A DNA stretch of 64,000 nt, taken from the NCBI GenBank assembly GCA_947499935.1, contig CANMQH010000014.1, forward strand, positions 40,357-104,356. Direction: 5' to 3'. Under the pieces are notes generated by a model. The model was not told where the DNA came from. It searched no databases and was given only the letters and a program-made list of their open reading frames with translations. Made by a program: the position numbers and the translations under genes. Of the stretch, positions 54,354 through 63,959 are shown piece after piece; positions within the stretch are counted from its first letter, which is position 1, and every line of letters starts with the position of its first letter. Origin of the DNA: an uncultured Algibacter sp. Lineage in GTDB: Bacteria; Bacteroidota; Bacteroidia; Flavobacteriales; Flavobacteriaceae.

Positions 54354-55265
54354 ATGGCTAACGCTTTTAGAAGTAACGGTAAATTATTACTCACAGGAGA
54401 ATACGTTGTACTAGATGGCGCCTTATCTTTAGCTGTGCCAACAAAATATGGACAATCGTTACTTATAGAACCTAATAATACAACTAAACTAAAATGGACA
54501 AGTTTAGATAAAGATGGTGATGTGTGGTTTGAGACTTCATTAAATATAAAAGATATAGATTTATTATCTACTGAGAGCGGAAATGATATTAATAAAAGGC
54601 TCATTCAAATTATAAAGGCTGCGAAAGAACTCAATCCTAATTTTTTAATATCTAGTAATGGATTTGAGGTTACAACTGTATTGGATTTTTCAAGAGACTG
54701 GGGATTAGGCACATCTTCTACCCTAATAAATAATATAGCGCAATGGGCAGAAGTTAACCCGTATCATCTTCTTAAAAAAACTTTTGGAGGTAGTGGTTAT
54801 GACATTGCGTGTGCTCAATACAATACAGCCATTAGTTATCAATTACAAAACAAAACACCTGTTATTAACCAAGTAGAATTTAATCCTACGTTTAAAGAAC
54901 ATTTATATTTTGTGCATTTGAATAAAAAACAAAATAGCCGAGAAGGCATTACTTACTACCATAATCATAAAGCACATTCTAAATCTGCCATACGAGACAT
55001 AAATACGATAACAAAAAACATGATTGAGAGTCTCTCTTTTGAAGATTTTGAGCACTTGATTAATCAGCACGAACATATCATCTCTAAAATAACAAAACAA
55101 ACATCTGTAAATGATTTATTGTTTAATGATTTTAATGGTTCTACTAAAAGTTTAGGCGCTTGGGGTGGTGATTTTATATTAGCCACATCTAAAGAAAACC
55201 CTAGTGCTTACTTTACCAAAAAAGGCTATAAAACTATTGTTCCCTACATCGATATGGTATTGTAA
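54354..55265 (+). CDS. GYDIA-type GHMP kinase, probable mevalonate-pathway kinase
   Basis: A 303-residue GHMP-superfamily kinase. LTGEYVVLDGALSLAVPTKYG (about 13-33) and the ATP loop WGLGTSSTLINNI (about 114-126) are visible, and the signature GGSGYDIACA (about 145-154) gives the subfamily its name. Placement 48 bases after HMG-CoA reductase points to mevalonate or phosphomevalonate kinase activity; which one cannot be told. Some catalytic-region motifs are divergent from classical mevalonate kinase. Confidence 0.88.
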   Translation: MANAFRSNGKLLLTGEYVVLDGALSLAVPTKYGQSLLIEPNNTTKLKWTSLDKDGDVWFETSLNIKDIDLLSTESGNDINKRLIQIIKAAKELNPNFLISSNGFEVTTVLDFSRDWGLGTSSTLINNIAQWAEVNPYHLLKKTFGGSGYDIACAQYNTAISYQLQNKTPVINQVEFNPTFKEHLYFVHLNKKQNSREGITYYHNHKAHSKSAIRDINTITKNMIESLSFEDFEHLINQHEHIISKITKQTSVNDLLFNDFNGSTKSLGAWGGDFILATSKENPSAYFTKKGYKTIVPYIDMVL

Positions 55266-55280
55266 GTTCATTATTAAAAT

Positions 55281-55327
55281 AAAACACATAAAAAAGTCTC
55301 GATATACGAGACTTTTTTATGTGTTTT
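55281..55327. terminator. Strong bidirectional terminator, 21-bp stem
   Basis: A perfect 21-bp inverted repeat (55281-55301 with 55307-55327) around a 5-base loop. Each side has A- and T-rich outer stems. It lies between convergent genes and probably serves both. Confidence 0.92.
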
Positions 55328-55350
55328 ATAAATGTATATTTTTTATTCTA

Positions 55351-57507
55351 TTACTGTATTTGTGTTTTCACTCTATTATCTTCTATCTCTGCAGCTTCTT
55401 TTAGCGCGTTAAATAACTTTGAGTTAACAGCACTAGATTTTTGTTGCTCTACTCGGTTTGCGGCAGCTTGGTAATTATCTAATTTAACGGCTGGTGTCAC
55501 TTTCTCAACTCTTATCATATAAACACCATTAGCACCATCTATTAATTTAGAAGTTTCTCCTGTTTTTAAACCAAATGCAGCACCAACAACTAGCGGCTCT
55601 CTTCCTGCTCCAGAAATGGTTGGATTTTTCATAGCCACACCATTTGCTGTTTTTACAGTAGATTTTTCGGCAGCAGCCAAATCTTCTAAAGTACTAACAG
55701 ACACACGCTCTCTTATTAATTTAGCTTTCTTTTCTTTCATTAATTTTGGAGAAACTCTAGCAGTAGCATCTTTAACAGACATTAACCCTTCTTTATGCTT
55801 AGCAACTAACTGCGCTATAACGTATCCTCCAGGAATATTAAAACGTTTGATATCTCCAATTTCAGCATCTTCTTCAAAAGCCCAACGTACAATTGGTCTT
55901 TGGTTACCAATTCCTGGAATATTTTCATCTAAAGCTTTAACACCGTTTACGGGTCTAGATGTTAAGTTAGCCTCTTTAGAAACGGCCTCAAAATCACCTT
56001 TTCCTGCATTGATTTCAAAATTAGAAGCTTCTCTAAACGTTTTATCGCCAGTGGCCTCAGATGGCTCAATTTTTTTAGCTATAGTTGCTACCTTAACAGC
56101 TTTCTTTTTATCTTTTTGTCCTTCAACCTCTATAATGTGAAATCCAAATGCTGTTTTTACAACACCTAAATCTCCTGTCTTACCTTCAAATTCAAAATCA
56201 TTAAACTCAGGCACCATAGTATTATATGGATGCCAATCATAACGGCCTTCTTTTTCTACACTCCCTTGGTCTGATGAAAACTTAGTTACAAATTCTGGAA
56301 ATTTAGAACGATTAGATTTTAATATAGATAATAAGCTATCTGCTGTGTTTTTTGCTCCAGCTTCATCTTTTACAACATCTGGTCCAGCACTTTGAGCACC
56401 TTTAAACGGGATTAAAATGTGTCTCACTTTTGCTGAGTCTGGAACCTGCTTAACCGCTACAACTTTAGTCACTTTATAAAGTCCATTATCTTTATATGGG
56501 CCATAAACATCACCTACATTTAATTTATAAATGGTGTCGGCAGCTATGGCTGGTAAACTGGATTTAAATACAAAACGGTCATTAAATTTAACTTCAGAAG
56601 CTGCAATTAAATTAACATATTCATCATGCTTAGTCACTTTAGAAAATGCTACTAAAGTATCTTTCGCACCTCTTTCATCAACTAACCTTCCATTAACATA
56701 TGAATTCAATTCTTTTTTAATCGCCTTTTCATCTTCGGGAGAAGCTACTTCTTTAAATTCTACAAAACGAAAATCTCTAGTGGCTTCAACCTCAAATTGC
56801 TTTTTATTGTCTTTAATATAATTTTCTATATCAGATTTAGATACTTTAACAATACTGTCTGAAATAGACGCATAGGGTACCTGTACAAATTTAATATCAA
56901 CCTTATCACCTTCTAACTTGTGTTCTAACTCGCCTTCTGCAAGTGTCCCAGTTAAACCCGCTTTAACCATGTTAAAATAATTTTGCTGTAAACCATTTGC
57001 TGCTATACTTTTCTCAAAGTTAATCCAGTCTGAGTAAGTGATACGTTGACCACTAAAAAACCCAGGGTTTGGAGATATTTCCTTAAGGTTAGCTATAAAT
57101 TCGTTAAGTTTATTTTCATCAAATAATCCAGCTTCATTTAAAAACTCTGGACTTGTTGTTAATGCGTTTTTCAACAAATCTCTCATTTGGTCTTTCTCTA
57201 CAGAAACACCCAATGCTTCATATTGAGTTTCTAAAACAGCCAATCTTACTTCTTGATCCCAAACTCTGTTCATAACTTGAGTATTGGTAGCTGTAGGTCC
57301 CATTTGACTTTGCGCTCTTTCTACTTTTTGCAAAAAATCTTCGCGCGTTATGTCTTTACCATTTATTGTGGCTACAATGTTTTGCGATTTAGATGTTAAA
57401 GCATCACTGTTTTTAAACAAATCTGCTAATACAAATGCAAATAGCGCCATGGCTATGATTAATATTAAAAATAGTGAACGTTGTCTTATCTTATTTAAAA
57501 CTGCCAT
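55351..57507 (-). CDS. PpiD/SurA-like peptidyl-prolyl isomerase
   Basis: A 718-residue membrane-anchored periplasmic chaperone. One N-terminal helix (about 12-30, LFLILIIAMALFAFVLADL), a SurA/PpiD N-terminal region (about 35-200), a parvulin domain (about 355-470, VRHILIPFKGAQSAGPDVVK and FGFHIIEVEGQKDKK), and further parvulin-like and helical segments to the C-terminus. It helps fold exported proteins, including outer-membrane proteins. Length exceeds Escherichia coli PpiD (623). Confidence 0.92.
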   Translation of the reverse strand: MAVLNKIRQRSLFLILIIAMALFAFVLADLFKNSDALTSKSQNIVATINGKDITREDFLQKVERAQSQMGPTATNTQVMNRVWDQEVRLAVLETQYEALGVSVEKDQMRDLLKNALTTSPEFLNEAGLFDENKLNEFIANLKEISPNPGFFSGQRITYSDWINFEKSIAANGLQQNYFNMVKAGLTGTLAEGELEHKLEGDKVDIKFVQVPYASISDSIVKVSKSDIENYIKDNKKQFEVEATRDFRFVEFKEVASPEDEKAIKKELNSYVNGRLVDERGAKDTLVAFSKVTKHDEYVNLIAASEVKFNDRFVFKSSLPAIAADTIYKLNVGDVYGPYKDNGLYKVTKVVAVKQVPDSAKVRHILIPFKGAQSAGPDVVKDEAGAKNTADSLLSILKSNRSKFPEFVTKFSSDQGSVEKEGRYDWHPYNTMVPEFNDFEFEGKTGDLGVVKTAFGFHIIEVEGQKDKKKAVKVATIAKKIEPSEATGDKTFREASNFEINAGKGDFEAVSKEANLTSRPVNGVKALDENIPGIGNQRPIVRWAFEEDAEIGDIKRFNIPGGYVIAQLVAKHKEGLMSVKDATARVSPKLMKEKKAKLIRERVSVSTLEDLAAAEKSTVKTANGVAMKNPTISGAGREPLVVGAAFGLKTGETSKLIDGANGVYMIRVEKVTPAVKLDNYQAAANRVEQQKSSAVNSKLFNALKEAAEIEDNRVKTQIQ

Positions 57508-57579
57508 CTGTAAATTAAATTTTTAACAATCCGTTGTTAGGATTTACTGGTTTAGTAGCTGTCAATTACTTTAAACTGA

Positions 57580-57587
57580 CAAAAATA
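57580..57587 (-). promoter_or_regulatory. -7 element upstream of the PpiD-like gene
   Basis: Reads TATTTTTG on the minus strand, an exact TAnnTTTG match 72 bases before the start codon. It suggests that this gene can be transcribed separately from the upstream envelope genes. The rest of 57508-57741 shows nothing else. Confidence 0.45.
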
Positions 57588-57741
57588 TCGTGCGCGAAAA
57601 TACCATTTTCTATTTAATAATGAAAGGGTTATTTGGTATTTATTATCTTGTTTTGCATCTCTGTTACAACAAGCCAAGACCAATTGATAGAAATAATACT
57701 TACAATACAGCTGTAACTAAAAACTAAAAGTCCTTACACGG

Positions 57742-59031
57742 TTAATCTTCCTGTAAGACTTTAAGTTCAACCATATCAATTTTTGTATTAGACACTTCTA
57801 AAATTGTAAATTGAAAATTATCAATTTTAACCATATCATTTTGCGCTGGTATCTCTTCGGTATGATTTACTATTAATCCACCCATGGTTTCATAGTGTTC
57901 ACTTTCTGGGAGATTTATTTTATACGTTTCATTAATATAATCTACTTCTAGCCTGGCAGAAAACTTATAGGTTTCTTCATCTATTACCTCCTCAATCAAA
58001 TCAATAGAATCATGCTCATCTTCAATTTCACCAAATAGCTCTTCTACAATATCTTCTACAGTCATAATTCCAGAAGTCCCTCCATATTCATCTAAAACCA
58101 CAGCTATACTTTTTCGTTTTTTAGTCAATACATTAAGTACATCTTTAATAAGTACAGTTTCTGGAACAAACTCTACAGGCAGCATCATAGACTTAATTGT
58201 TTTAGGTTTTTTAAATAACTCAAAAGAGTGTACATAACCCAAAATATCATCAATGGTTTCTTTATAAACTAATATTTTAGTGCATCCAGTTTCTGTAAAA
58301 AGTGTGCTTAATGATTTTATAGAATCATTAATCTCTACAGCAATAATCTCGGTACGTGGCACCATAACTTCTCTTGCTTTAACTTCTGAAAACTCTAAAG
58401 CATTTTGAAAAATCTGAATTTCTGAATCTACATTATCATGAGCTTCAACCGATTCCATTTGCTCACTAATATAATTACCCAGCTCTACTTTGGTAAATGC
58501 TAACTGAATTTGATCGCCTTCTGTTTTAAAAAAAACTTTAAGCACAAAATCTGAAATCCAAATAATAAAGTCTGAAATAAAAGTAAATAGTAAGTAAAAT
58601 ATGTATGCAGGAATGGCTAAGACCTTAATAAGGCTATTGGCATATATTTGAAAAAATACTTTTGGTAAAAACTCCGCAGTGACCAAAATAACCAACGTAG
58701 ATATAACCGTTTGTGTGAGCAAACTTAAATCTATTAATAAATAACTTAAAAAAGCATAAGACGTAGGTAATAATGACTGAAACCAATTAACTAATAAATC
58801 GCCCATAAAAAACCCATATACTACCAAAGCTATATTGTTACCAATAAGCATTGTAGCTATAAATTTTGATGGTTTTGCAGTGAGTTTACCTAAAGCCATG
58901 GCAATAATACCATCTTGCTTTTTTTCAATTTCTATATGAATTTTGTTTGAAGACACGTAAGCAATCTCCATACCCGAAAAAAAGGCTGAAAGTATTAAGG
59001 ACACAATAATAATGACAACATAAACAGTCAT
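57742..59031 (-). CDS. CNNM/CBS/CorC_HlyC membrane protein (hemolysin-type)
   Basis: A 429-residue protein with an N-terminal CNNM (DUF21) domain of four helices (about 1-185), two CBS motifs (about 215-335, VMVPRTEIIAVEIND and KKRKSIAVVLDEYGGTSGIM) and a CorC_HlyC domain at the end (about 350-425). The family is linked to magnesium or other ion export or regulation; the name hemolysin is historical. It is a member of the envelope gene run, followed by the PpiD gene. Confidence 0.92.
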   Translation of the reverse strand: MTVYVVIIIVSLILSAFFSGMEIAYVSSNKIHIEIEKKQDGIIAMALGKLTAKPSKFIATMLIGNNIALVVYGFFMGDLLVNWFQSLLPTSYAFLSYLLIDLSLLTQTVISTLVILVTAEFLPKVFFQIYANSLIKVLAIPAYIFYLLFTFISDFIIWISDFVLKVFFKTEGDQIQLAFTKVELGNYISEQMESVEAHDNVDSEIQIFQNALEFSEVKAREVMVPRTEIIAVEINDSIKSLSTLFTETGCTKILVYKETIDDILGYVHSFELFKKPKTIKSMMLPVEFVPETVLIKDVLNVLTKKRKSIAVVLDEYGGTSGIMTVEDIVEELFGEIEDEHDSIDLIEEVIDEETYKFSARLEVDYINETYKINLPESEHYETMGGLIVNHTEEIPAQNDMVKIDNFQFTILEVSNTKIDMVELKVLQED

Positions 59032-59037
59032 CTATTA

Positions 59038-59229
59038 TTAAGATTTGTTTTTATTATCAAATTTTTTCATAAAGTTTTTTCTGAAAAAGAATACAAAAAT
59101 AGCTGTAGCAGCAAGTAATATTGAAGGGTAATCAATAATACCTTGAGTTGAATATCTAGTAATAGCTGTGTACGAAAAATATATAGCGAAAACTAAATAA
59201 GCATATAAAAAAATCTTTGAATATTTCAT
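59038..59229 (-). CDS. Small two-helix membrane protein
   Basis: I use the Met at 59229 (63 residues, MKYSKIFLYAYLV), because the seven residues before it in the longer ORF are unlike a signal or membrane start. Two hydrophobic segments (about 4-22 and 32-50) are followed by a basic tail (FFRKNFMKKFDNKNK). It lies 6 bases before the CNNM gene stop-to-start gap and is probably cotranscribed. Function unknown. Confidence 0.6.
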   Translation of the reverse strand: MKYSKIFLYAYLVFAIYFSYTAITRYSTQGIIDYPSILLAATAIFVFFFRKNFMKKFDNKNKS

Positions 59230-59340
59230 TCTATGGTATTTAAAACACAAAGATACTTAAATATGAATACAGAATTATTTAATTTAAGTTTTGGTTTTTT
59301 AAATGCGTAGAAATTCACACCTAATACGTTAAAAAAAACA

Positions 59341-59895
59341 CTATTCTTCTAGAGCAATAATACCAGTAACCTCGAGCACTTCGGCATTGGTGAATTTAGA
59401 ATTAGAATCAAATCCATTACCATTTATAATATCGCCATCGGTAATAAACGAAACAGCTTTATTGGTATAGAGCCATTCTCTTTTTTGATCATAGAACAAC
59501 TGATCTGTTTTTAGCACCCTATTATCGTGTGTGGTAATCACTACGCTATCCTGCAAATCTACAAGATCTGTGTCCGCATAAATATAAGCCTCTTTAGCAA
59601 TAACCGTACTTTTTTTATTGTCTTTGTCGTAGATATGTAGTGTAACACCCTCTACAAACTTTTGGTATGGAAAATCTCTGTTAGAATAATCTAGAGACTT
59701 AGCGCTTATTAAATTGGCACTAACTCTACCCGAATCGGTATATTTTAAATTGATGTTATAATTAACACCAATAGGTTCGTTTTCTGATATGCCTATTTTC
59801 TGAACCTCCTTATAACTATCATTACACGAAAAAAACATAGCCACAACAAGTGTTGTGACTATGTTTAATATTATATATATAATTTGTTTTTTCAT
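59341..59895 (-). CDS. lptC: LPS export protein LptC
   Basis: A 184-residue protein from the Met at 59895 (MKKQIIYIILNIVTTLVVAM), which shares its first base with the TAA of the preceding gene (TAATG). The longer ORF upstream reads into that gene and has no signal. Hydrophobic N-terminus and lipobox-like FFSC suggest a lipid- or membrane-anchored periplasmic protein. The mature part (KIGISENEPIGVNYNINLKY...YADTDLVDLQDSVVITTHDN) is a typical LptC beta-jellyroll that passes lipopolysaccharide from LptBFG to LptA. Confidence 0.9.
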   Translation of the reverse strand: MKKQIIYIILNIVTTLVVAMFFSCNDSYKEVQKIGISENEPIGVNYNINLKYTDSGRVSANLISAKSLDYSNRDFPYQKFVEGVTLHIYDKDNKKSTVIAKEAYIYADTDLVDLQDSVVITTHDNRVLKTDQLFYDQKREWLYTNKAVSFITDGDIINGNGFDSNSKFTNAEVLEVTGIIALEE

Positions 59896-61277
59896 TAAAT
59901 GCTTGGCACAGTAACAGATGCTCCTATCCAACAACCAATTTTAATGGTTTGCCCTGATTTACCTGAACTAAATATTTCAGATTTTTGAGGCGCTTTTGCA
60001 GAATAATTAGCAACAGATTGAGATGCCGCTTTCTTTAACGTTGGATCTACACGAGATGCTTTTCTAGCCTCGTCTGCAGCCAACCAATAAACAGCTCTTT
60101 TATTAAAGTTACTATCTCCACAACTATTTGCACTCGCTGCATACATAGCTGCTATAGCAATATGAGGTCGTCCGTTTGATGGATTAAGTTTTAAGGCTTT
60201 TCTGTAATAACTTCTTGCCTTACCATAACTCTTTCTAGCTTTAAGCTTACTTGCTATTCTATAATAAAGTTTTGATTTCTTGAAATTATCCGTTTCTAAA
60301 CCAATAGCTTGCTCATAAAATTTTATAGCTTCACTTGTTTTGTGCTCTTTATCTTTTAATATCCCTAAATAATACGCTGAGTTAGCTGAAGGACTTAACT
60401 TATGGTAAGCATTTACCAACTTGAAGAATAAAGGATCATCTGTACATTCTTTTTGAGACATTTTACCAGCAGCCCTTTGTAACCAAAGCGCATTAGTCTT
60501 ATTGGCTTCAAAATCTTTTTGGTAAAGTGGTATTAAATTTTCGCAATTTGCTCTATCACCTAACTTTTGGTCTATACTTCCAGAAATTTGATCATAAGCT
60601 TTTAAATAGCTTTCATAATATTTTTTATATTTTCCTTCTTTGCTTGTTAAAGCTGTACCAGCTTCTTCTTTAGTAATAAGTTTATTTAGTTTTTCAGAAA
60701 AACTTTTAACTTCATCTTCTACTTTCTCAACAATGTCATCATACTTATTAAATAAATCTGTTGCAGGTTTTTTTCCAGCATCATACAAATCTACCATTAA
60801 AGAAAAGTAAGTATATAAACTTTTTGGGTTTGTAAAACTATCTTTATCTAATTTATAAGCGGCATCAAAGCACTCGTAAAGCTCTTCTTTAGATTTGTTT
60901 AATAATTTTCTGTTATCGTACATTAACTGGCAAGATTGCGCAGCATATTCTCCTTTTGATGTTTTGCTAGCAAAATTGACAGCTCTTTCTTCCCAAAGCT
61001 TTAATAAATCATTAATAAAAGGGAGTTTAGCAGCACCTGTAGCTTTCTTTATTTTGTCTTTTAAAATTTTCTCGCCATCTGCATAAATAGCAATATTAAA
61101 TTTAGGACACTTATTTCTCACGACCATCCAAGGCTCATAAGCCGCATCATAATTCTTAGCTCTCGCGTATTCGTGAAATATAGAAAGTTTAGTAATGCAT
61201 TCTTCATCTTGCTGTGCAAAACCAAAATTTAATCCTAAAAATAATAGTGTAAATAATAGTGTAATTCTTTTTTTCAT
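59895..61277 (-). CDS. Secreted TPR-repeat protein
   Basis: A 460-residue protein with a signal peptide (ending LNFGFAQ, about 21). Helical repeats dominate. Clear TPRs appear at about 305-375 (SAYYLGILKDKEHKTSEAI, YYRIASKLKARKSYGKARSY, KALKLNPSNGRPHIAIAAMY). It is probably periplasmic and a protein-protein scaffold. It is translationally coupled to lptC and lies directly after an outer-membrane protein gene, suggesting a role in envelope assembly. No enzyme motif. Confidence 0.8.
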   Translation of the reverse strand: MKKRITLLFTLLFLGLNFGFAQQDEECITKLSIFHEYARAKNYDAAYEPWMVVRNKCPKFNIAIYADGEKILKDKIKKATGAAKLPFINDLLKLWEERAVNFASKTSKGEYAAQSCQLMYDNRKLLNKSKEELYECFDAAYKLDKDSFTNPKSLYTYFSLMVDLYDAGKKPATDLFNKYDDIVEKVEDEVKSFSEKLNKLITKEEAGTALTSKEGKYKKYYESYLKAYDQISGSIDQKLGDRANCENLIPLYQKDFEANKTNALWLQRAAGKMSQKECTDDPLFFKLVNAYHKLSPSANSAYYLGILKDKEHKTSEAIKFYEQAIGLETDNFKKSKLYYRIASKLKARKSYGKARSYYRKALKLNPSNGRPHIAIAAMYAASANSCGDSNFNKRAVYWLAADEARKASRVDPTLKKAASQSVANYSAKAPQKSEIFSSGKSGQTIKIGCWIGASVTVPSI

Positions 61278-61295
61278 AATAAAATTGTTATGTCG

Positions 61296-62597
61296 TTAGT
61301 CATACTTTCTTTTAGTAAACCATCTGTCGTTCAAAGATAGGCTTAATTGGAAATTAACAAAATTCTCTTGTATTAAATTGCTATTCGTGGTTCCTCGTTT
61401 TCCAACTTCAAAACCTAAGTTTGCATTAGAGAAATAACTTCCAACTGGTAATCCTACTCCAAAAGATATGCCAAACTCCTTTATAGACTCATTATTTAAA
61501 TTTAAACCTGTTTCTTCGTTTCTAATCCCTGCACGATATACAATACGTTTCCAGTACCCATTAAACGCTCTATAGTCTGGAATATAAAATCCTCCAACAG
61601 AAAAAGAATATGCATCTTCATATATAGTATTAGGACTAGAATATAATGCATTAGAAAATTTACTTGTTTTTAAAAATGTTGTTTCTGCACCCACAAACCA
61701 TTTTAAAGGTTTACCAACACCTGCTCCAAAGGCTAACCTAGATGGCAGTGTTAAATCTGACTCTAACAAACCAAGAGCATCTAAATCGGCTTCTATAGTA
61801 TTAAACACAACCTCTTGACCCGAAACACTTGTTCTTATTGCAGAAAATGACCTTTCGTTTTTAGACGTAAGATTACTTTGTGGTGTAAAAGTTACACTCG
61901 ATGTTAATTCTAGTTTTTTATTTAGCATTCTTTTGTAAGTAAGCCCTAAGTTTATATTAAGACCACTTAAATCCGATCGGTTATTCTCTCTAGATTGCAA
62001 CTGTATTGGTACTCCATTGTCATACTGAAACTCAACAGCACTATTTTGAATGTTTCCAAAATTGTACTGAAAATCTATACCCACAGTTAAACCTTTAGTA
62101 ATTTGATATCCAAAACCAAGAAATGCCTTATTAAGTCCACCTTCTCCATTAAATCTATTTTCTAAAAGACCATCATCATTTAAAGACTCTAATTTATAAC
62201 CCACAGAAGTATAAGGCAACAACCCAAAACCAAAACCAAATTTACCAACTGGTATAGATAAAACTAAATAATCGAATGTTGATGATGCAGCTTCATCGCT
62301 ACCTGAGTTACTCTTAAAATTAGTACTAGTATATCCTCCTCCAACAGCAAATTTAATAGGTCTGCTCTCGTTACCCCAAACTTTCAAATTATCACCAGCG
62401 TAAGATGCTGGGTTTCGTAAATTCACATGGATACTATCTGAGTATATACTTAGACCTCCCATACTCCTGTTTTCTACAGTACCTTTAAATTTAAGACTCC
62501 CTATACCATAAAAGGAATAAGGCGAAGTGGTCCCTTCTTGTCCATAACAGCGCATTGCAATAACTGCAATAAAAACTAATACAAGTTTTTTAATCAT
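61296..62597 (-). CDS. Outer-membrane beta-barrel protein, FadL/OmpP1-like
   Basis: A 433-residue protein with a signal peptide (to about 20, ending CYGQ) and alternating amphipathic strands characteristic of a barrel. The start of the mature part (TSPYSFYGIGSLKFKGTVEN, SMGGLSIYSDSIHVNLRNPA) is typical of Bacteroidota OmpP1/FadL-like proteins. The C-terminus is RWFTKRKYD rather than an aromatic end. It overlaps coaX by 4 bases (ATGA). Ligand unknown. Confidence 0.8.
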   Translation of the reverse strand: MIKKLVLVFIAVIAMRCYGQEGTTSPYSFYGIGSLKFKGTVENRSMGGLSIYSDSIHVNLRNPASYAGDNLKVWGNESRPIKFAVGGGYTSTNFKSNSGSDEAASSTFDYLVLSIPVGKFGFGFGLLPYTSVGYKLESLNDDGLLENRFNGEGGLNKAFLGFGYQITKGLTVGIDFQYNFGNIQNSAVEFQYDNGVPIQLQSRENNRSDLSGLNINLGLTYKRMLNKKLELTSSVTFTPQSNLTSKNERSFSAIRTSVSGQEVVFNTIEADLDALGLLESDLTLPSRLAFGAGVGKPLKWFVGAETTFLKTSKFSNALYSSPNTIYEDAYSFSVGGFYIPDYRAFNGYWKRIVYRAGIRNEETGLNLNNESIKEFGISFGVGLPVGSYFSNANLGFEVGKRGTTNSNLIQENFVNFQLSLSLNDRWFTKRKYD

Positions 62598-63325
62598 TCG
62601 TTTGAGTTAAATTGTAAAATAAAGTTTAATCCCTCTAAAAGAAAATTAGGATTGGCAAATATGCTACTTTTTAATTGGTTAGACAAGAATTTGGCATCAC
62701 CCCCTGTTAAAATAACTGTTAAATCCGAATATTTTGTTTTATAGTGATCTACTGCACCATCTATTTCGTTTAAAATACCATATACTACACCAGAATGAAT
62801 TGACGCTTCTGTTGATGTACCCGTGATATTTTTTGGTGCTTGTGTTTCCAATAATGGCAAATTTGCTGTTAATGTATTGAGTGATTTATATCGTATCCGC
62901 ATTCCTGGTGAAATAGCACCTCCCAAATATTGTTTATTACTTTTTAAAAAATCGTAAGTTATACAAGTACCCGCATCTATAATCAATATGTTTTTATTAG
63001 GAAACTTTTTAACTGCTGCACAAACTAAAGCAATTCTATCTACGCCTAACGTTCTAGGAGTACTATATAGATTTGTAATGGGCAGTTTAGTATCTGCATT
63101 CAAAATTAAAACGTCATAAAACCTTTTGATAGTATCTAAAGATTTTTTTTCAAGTCTTCCAACGGAAGAAATGATGCATTTTTCAATTGAAGGATACTTA
63201 ACACGAAGCGTATTAATTTGAATACTGAAGTCTTCTTGCTTTACATTATGCTTACATATAAGACTATCTGATTCAAAAACAGCTAGTTTTACAAAAGTAT
63301 TACCTACATCTATTATTAAATTCAT
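62594..63325 (-). CDS. coaX: Type III pantothenate kinase
   Basis: A 243-residue ASKHA-fold kinase phosphorylating pantothenate, first step of coenzyme A synthesis. Motifs: LIIDVGNTFVKLAVFE (about 3-18), LGVDRIALVCAA (about 93-104), IIDAGTCITYDF (about 115-126) and LGGAISPGMRIRYKSL (about 133-148). It is the first gene of the envelope run; its neighbours are not metabolic. Cytosolic. Confidence 0.95.
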   Translation of the reverse strand: MNLIIDVGNTFVKLAVFESDSLICKHNVKQEDFSIQINTLRVKYPSIEKCIISSVGRLEKKSLDTIKRFYDVLILNADTKLPITNLYSTPRTLGVDRIALVCAAVKKFPNKNILIIDAGTCITYDFLKSNKQYLGGAISPGMRIRYKSLNTLTANLPLLETQAPKNITGTSTEASIHSGVVYGILNEIDGAVDHYKTKYSDLTVILTGGDAKFLSNQLKSSIFANPNFLLEGLNFILQFNSNE

Positions 63326-63348
63326 AAATTTTGAAAGTGATAAATTTA

Positions 63349-63356
63349 CAAAACTA
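63349..63356 (-). promoter_or_regulatory. -7 element of the coaX operon
   Basis: Reads TAGTTTTG on the minus strand, an exact TAnnTTTG match 23 bases upstream of the coaX start codon. Confidence 0.45.
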
Positions 63357-63450
63357 GTTACTATATAAATCTTAAATGTTTTATAATATTATATTTTGAA
63401 TAAGACTTTAGAAATTAATTGACCATAAAACGATATTTTTTTGTTTTTCT

Positions 63451-63482
63451 TTTGGCGAATAGCAAAAATGAATATATATTTG
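63451..63482 (+). promoter_or_regulatory. Consensus promoter of tRNA-Phe
   Basis: TTTG at 63451-63454 and TATATTTG at 63475-63482 are separated by 20 bases, an excellent fit to the Bacteroidota -33/-7 consensus. The tRNA begins 15 bases downstream. Confidence 0.75.
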
Positions 63483-63497
63483 CAACCGCTTTGGCGA

Positions 63498-63570
63498 GGT
63501 ACCTTAGCTCAGTTGGTAGAGCAAAGGACTGAAAATCCTTGTGTCCCTGGTTCGATTCCTGGAGGTACCA
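63498..63570 (+). tRNA. tRNA-Phe (anticodon GAA)
   Basis: A 73-nt cloverleaf. Acceptor stem GGTACCT pairs perfectly with AGGTACC, and the anticodon stem AAGGA/TCCTT carries the loop CTGAAAA with anticodon GAA. The T arm CCTGGTTCGATTCCTGG is conserved and the discriminator is A. CCA is not encoded. Confidence 0.96.
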
Positions 63571-63576
63571 CTTTAA

Positions 63577-63620
63577 AAACTCATAACAATCTAATATTAG
63601 AAAGTTGTGAGTTTTTTGTT
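63577..63620 (+). terminator. Terminator after tRNA-Phe
   Basis: AAAAACTCATAAC just after the tRNA pairs with GTTGTGAGTTTTT some 14 bases further (arms about 63576-63588 and 63603-63615, one wobble), followed by a T-rich stretch. Confidence 0.65.
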
Positions 63621-63703
63621 TTATAAGAAATCCTTAATTGTAAATATTGTTTAATTCTAAGATAGTTTTCATTGGAATAAAGAATTTTCTCTACAAAATA
63701 TAT

Positions 63704-63931
63704 TTACTTATTTTCTGATAGAATTACATAATCGACATCCCATCGTAAAATAGTATATTGTTTAATAAAGTGCTTTTTCTCTCTATTCCATGGCTTTTTA
63801 GTATAATGAATTTTAACTTTACCTTTTATATACTCAAATTTATATACTTCATAAAGCGTTTCTCCTACTAAACAAGTGCTATAAATATCATGAGTGACAT
63901 TTAAATTATAATCGAAGGTTATTATACCAAT
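63704..63931 (-). pseudogene. Start-less gene fragment
   Basis: On the minus strand a 75-codon frame runs from a stop at 63932-63934 to TAA at 63704-63706 without any ATG, GTG or TTG in a credible place near its beginning. It is protein-like, for example STCLVGETLYEVYKFEYIKG and KPWNREKKHFIKQYTILRWD. It therefore looks like the C-terminal remains of a gene that lost its start. Family not recognised. Confidence 0.4.
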
Positions 63932-63951
63932 TTAATTATATAAAGTCGTTA

Positions 63952-63959
63952 TAATTTTG
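63952..63959 (+). promoter_or_regulatory. -7 element of the last, truncated gene
   Basis: TAATTTTG matches TAnnTTTG exactly, 11 bases before the ATG at 63971. Confidence 0.4.

Noticed and set aside
59896..59934. Longer N-terminus for LptC
   Set aside because: The 13 extra codons overlap the TPR gene, while the TAATG junction and membrane segment support the Met at 59895.
63441..63626. A 61-codon plus-strand ORF around tRNA-Phe
   Set aside because: It reads straight through the tRNA gene, and the protein-like part is the translated tRNA.
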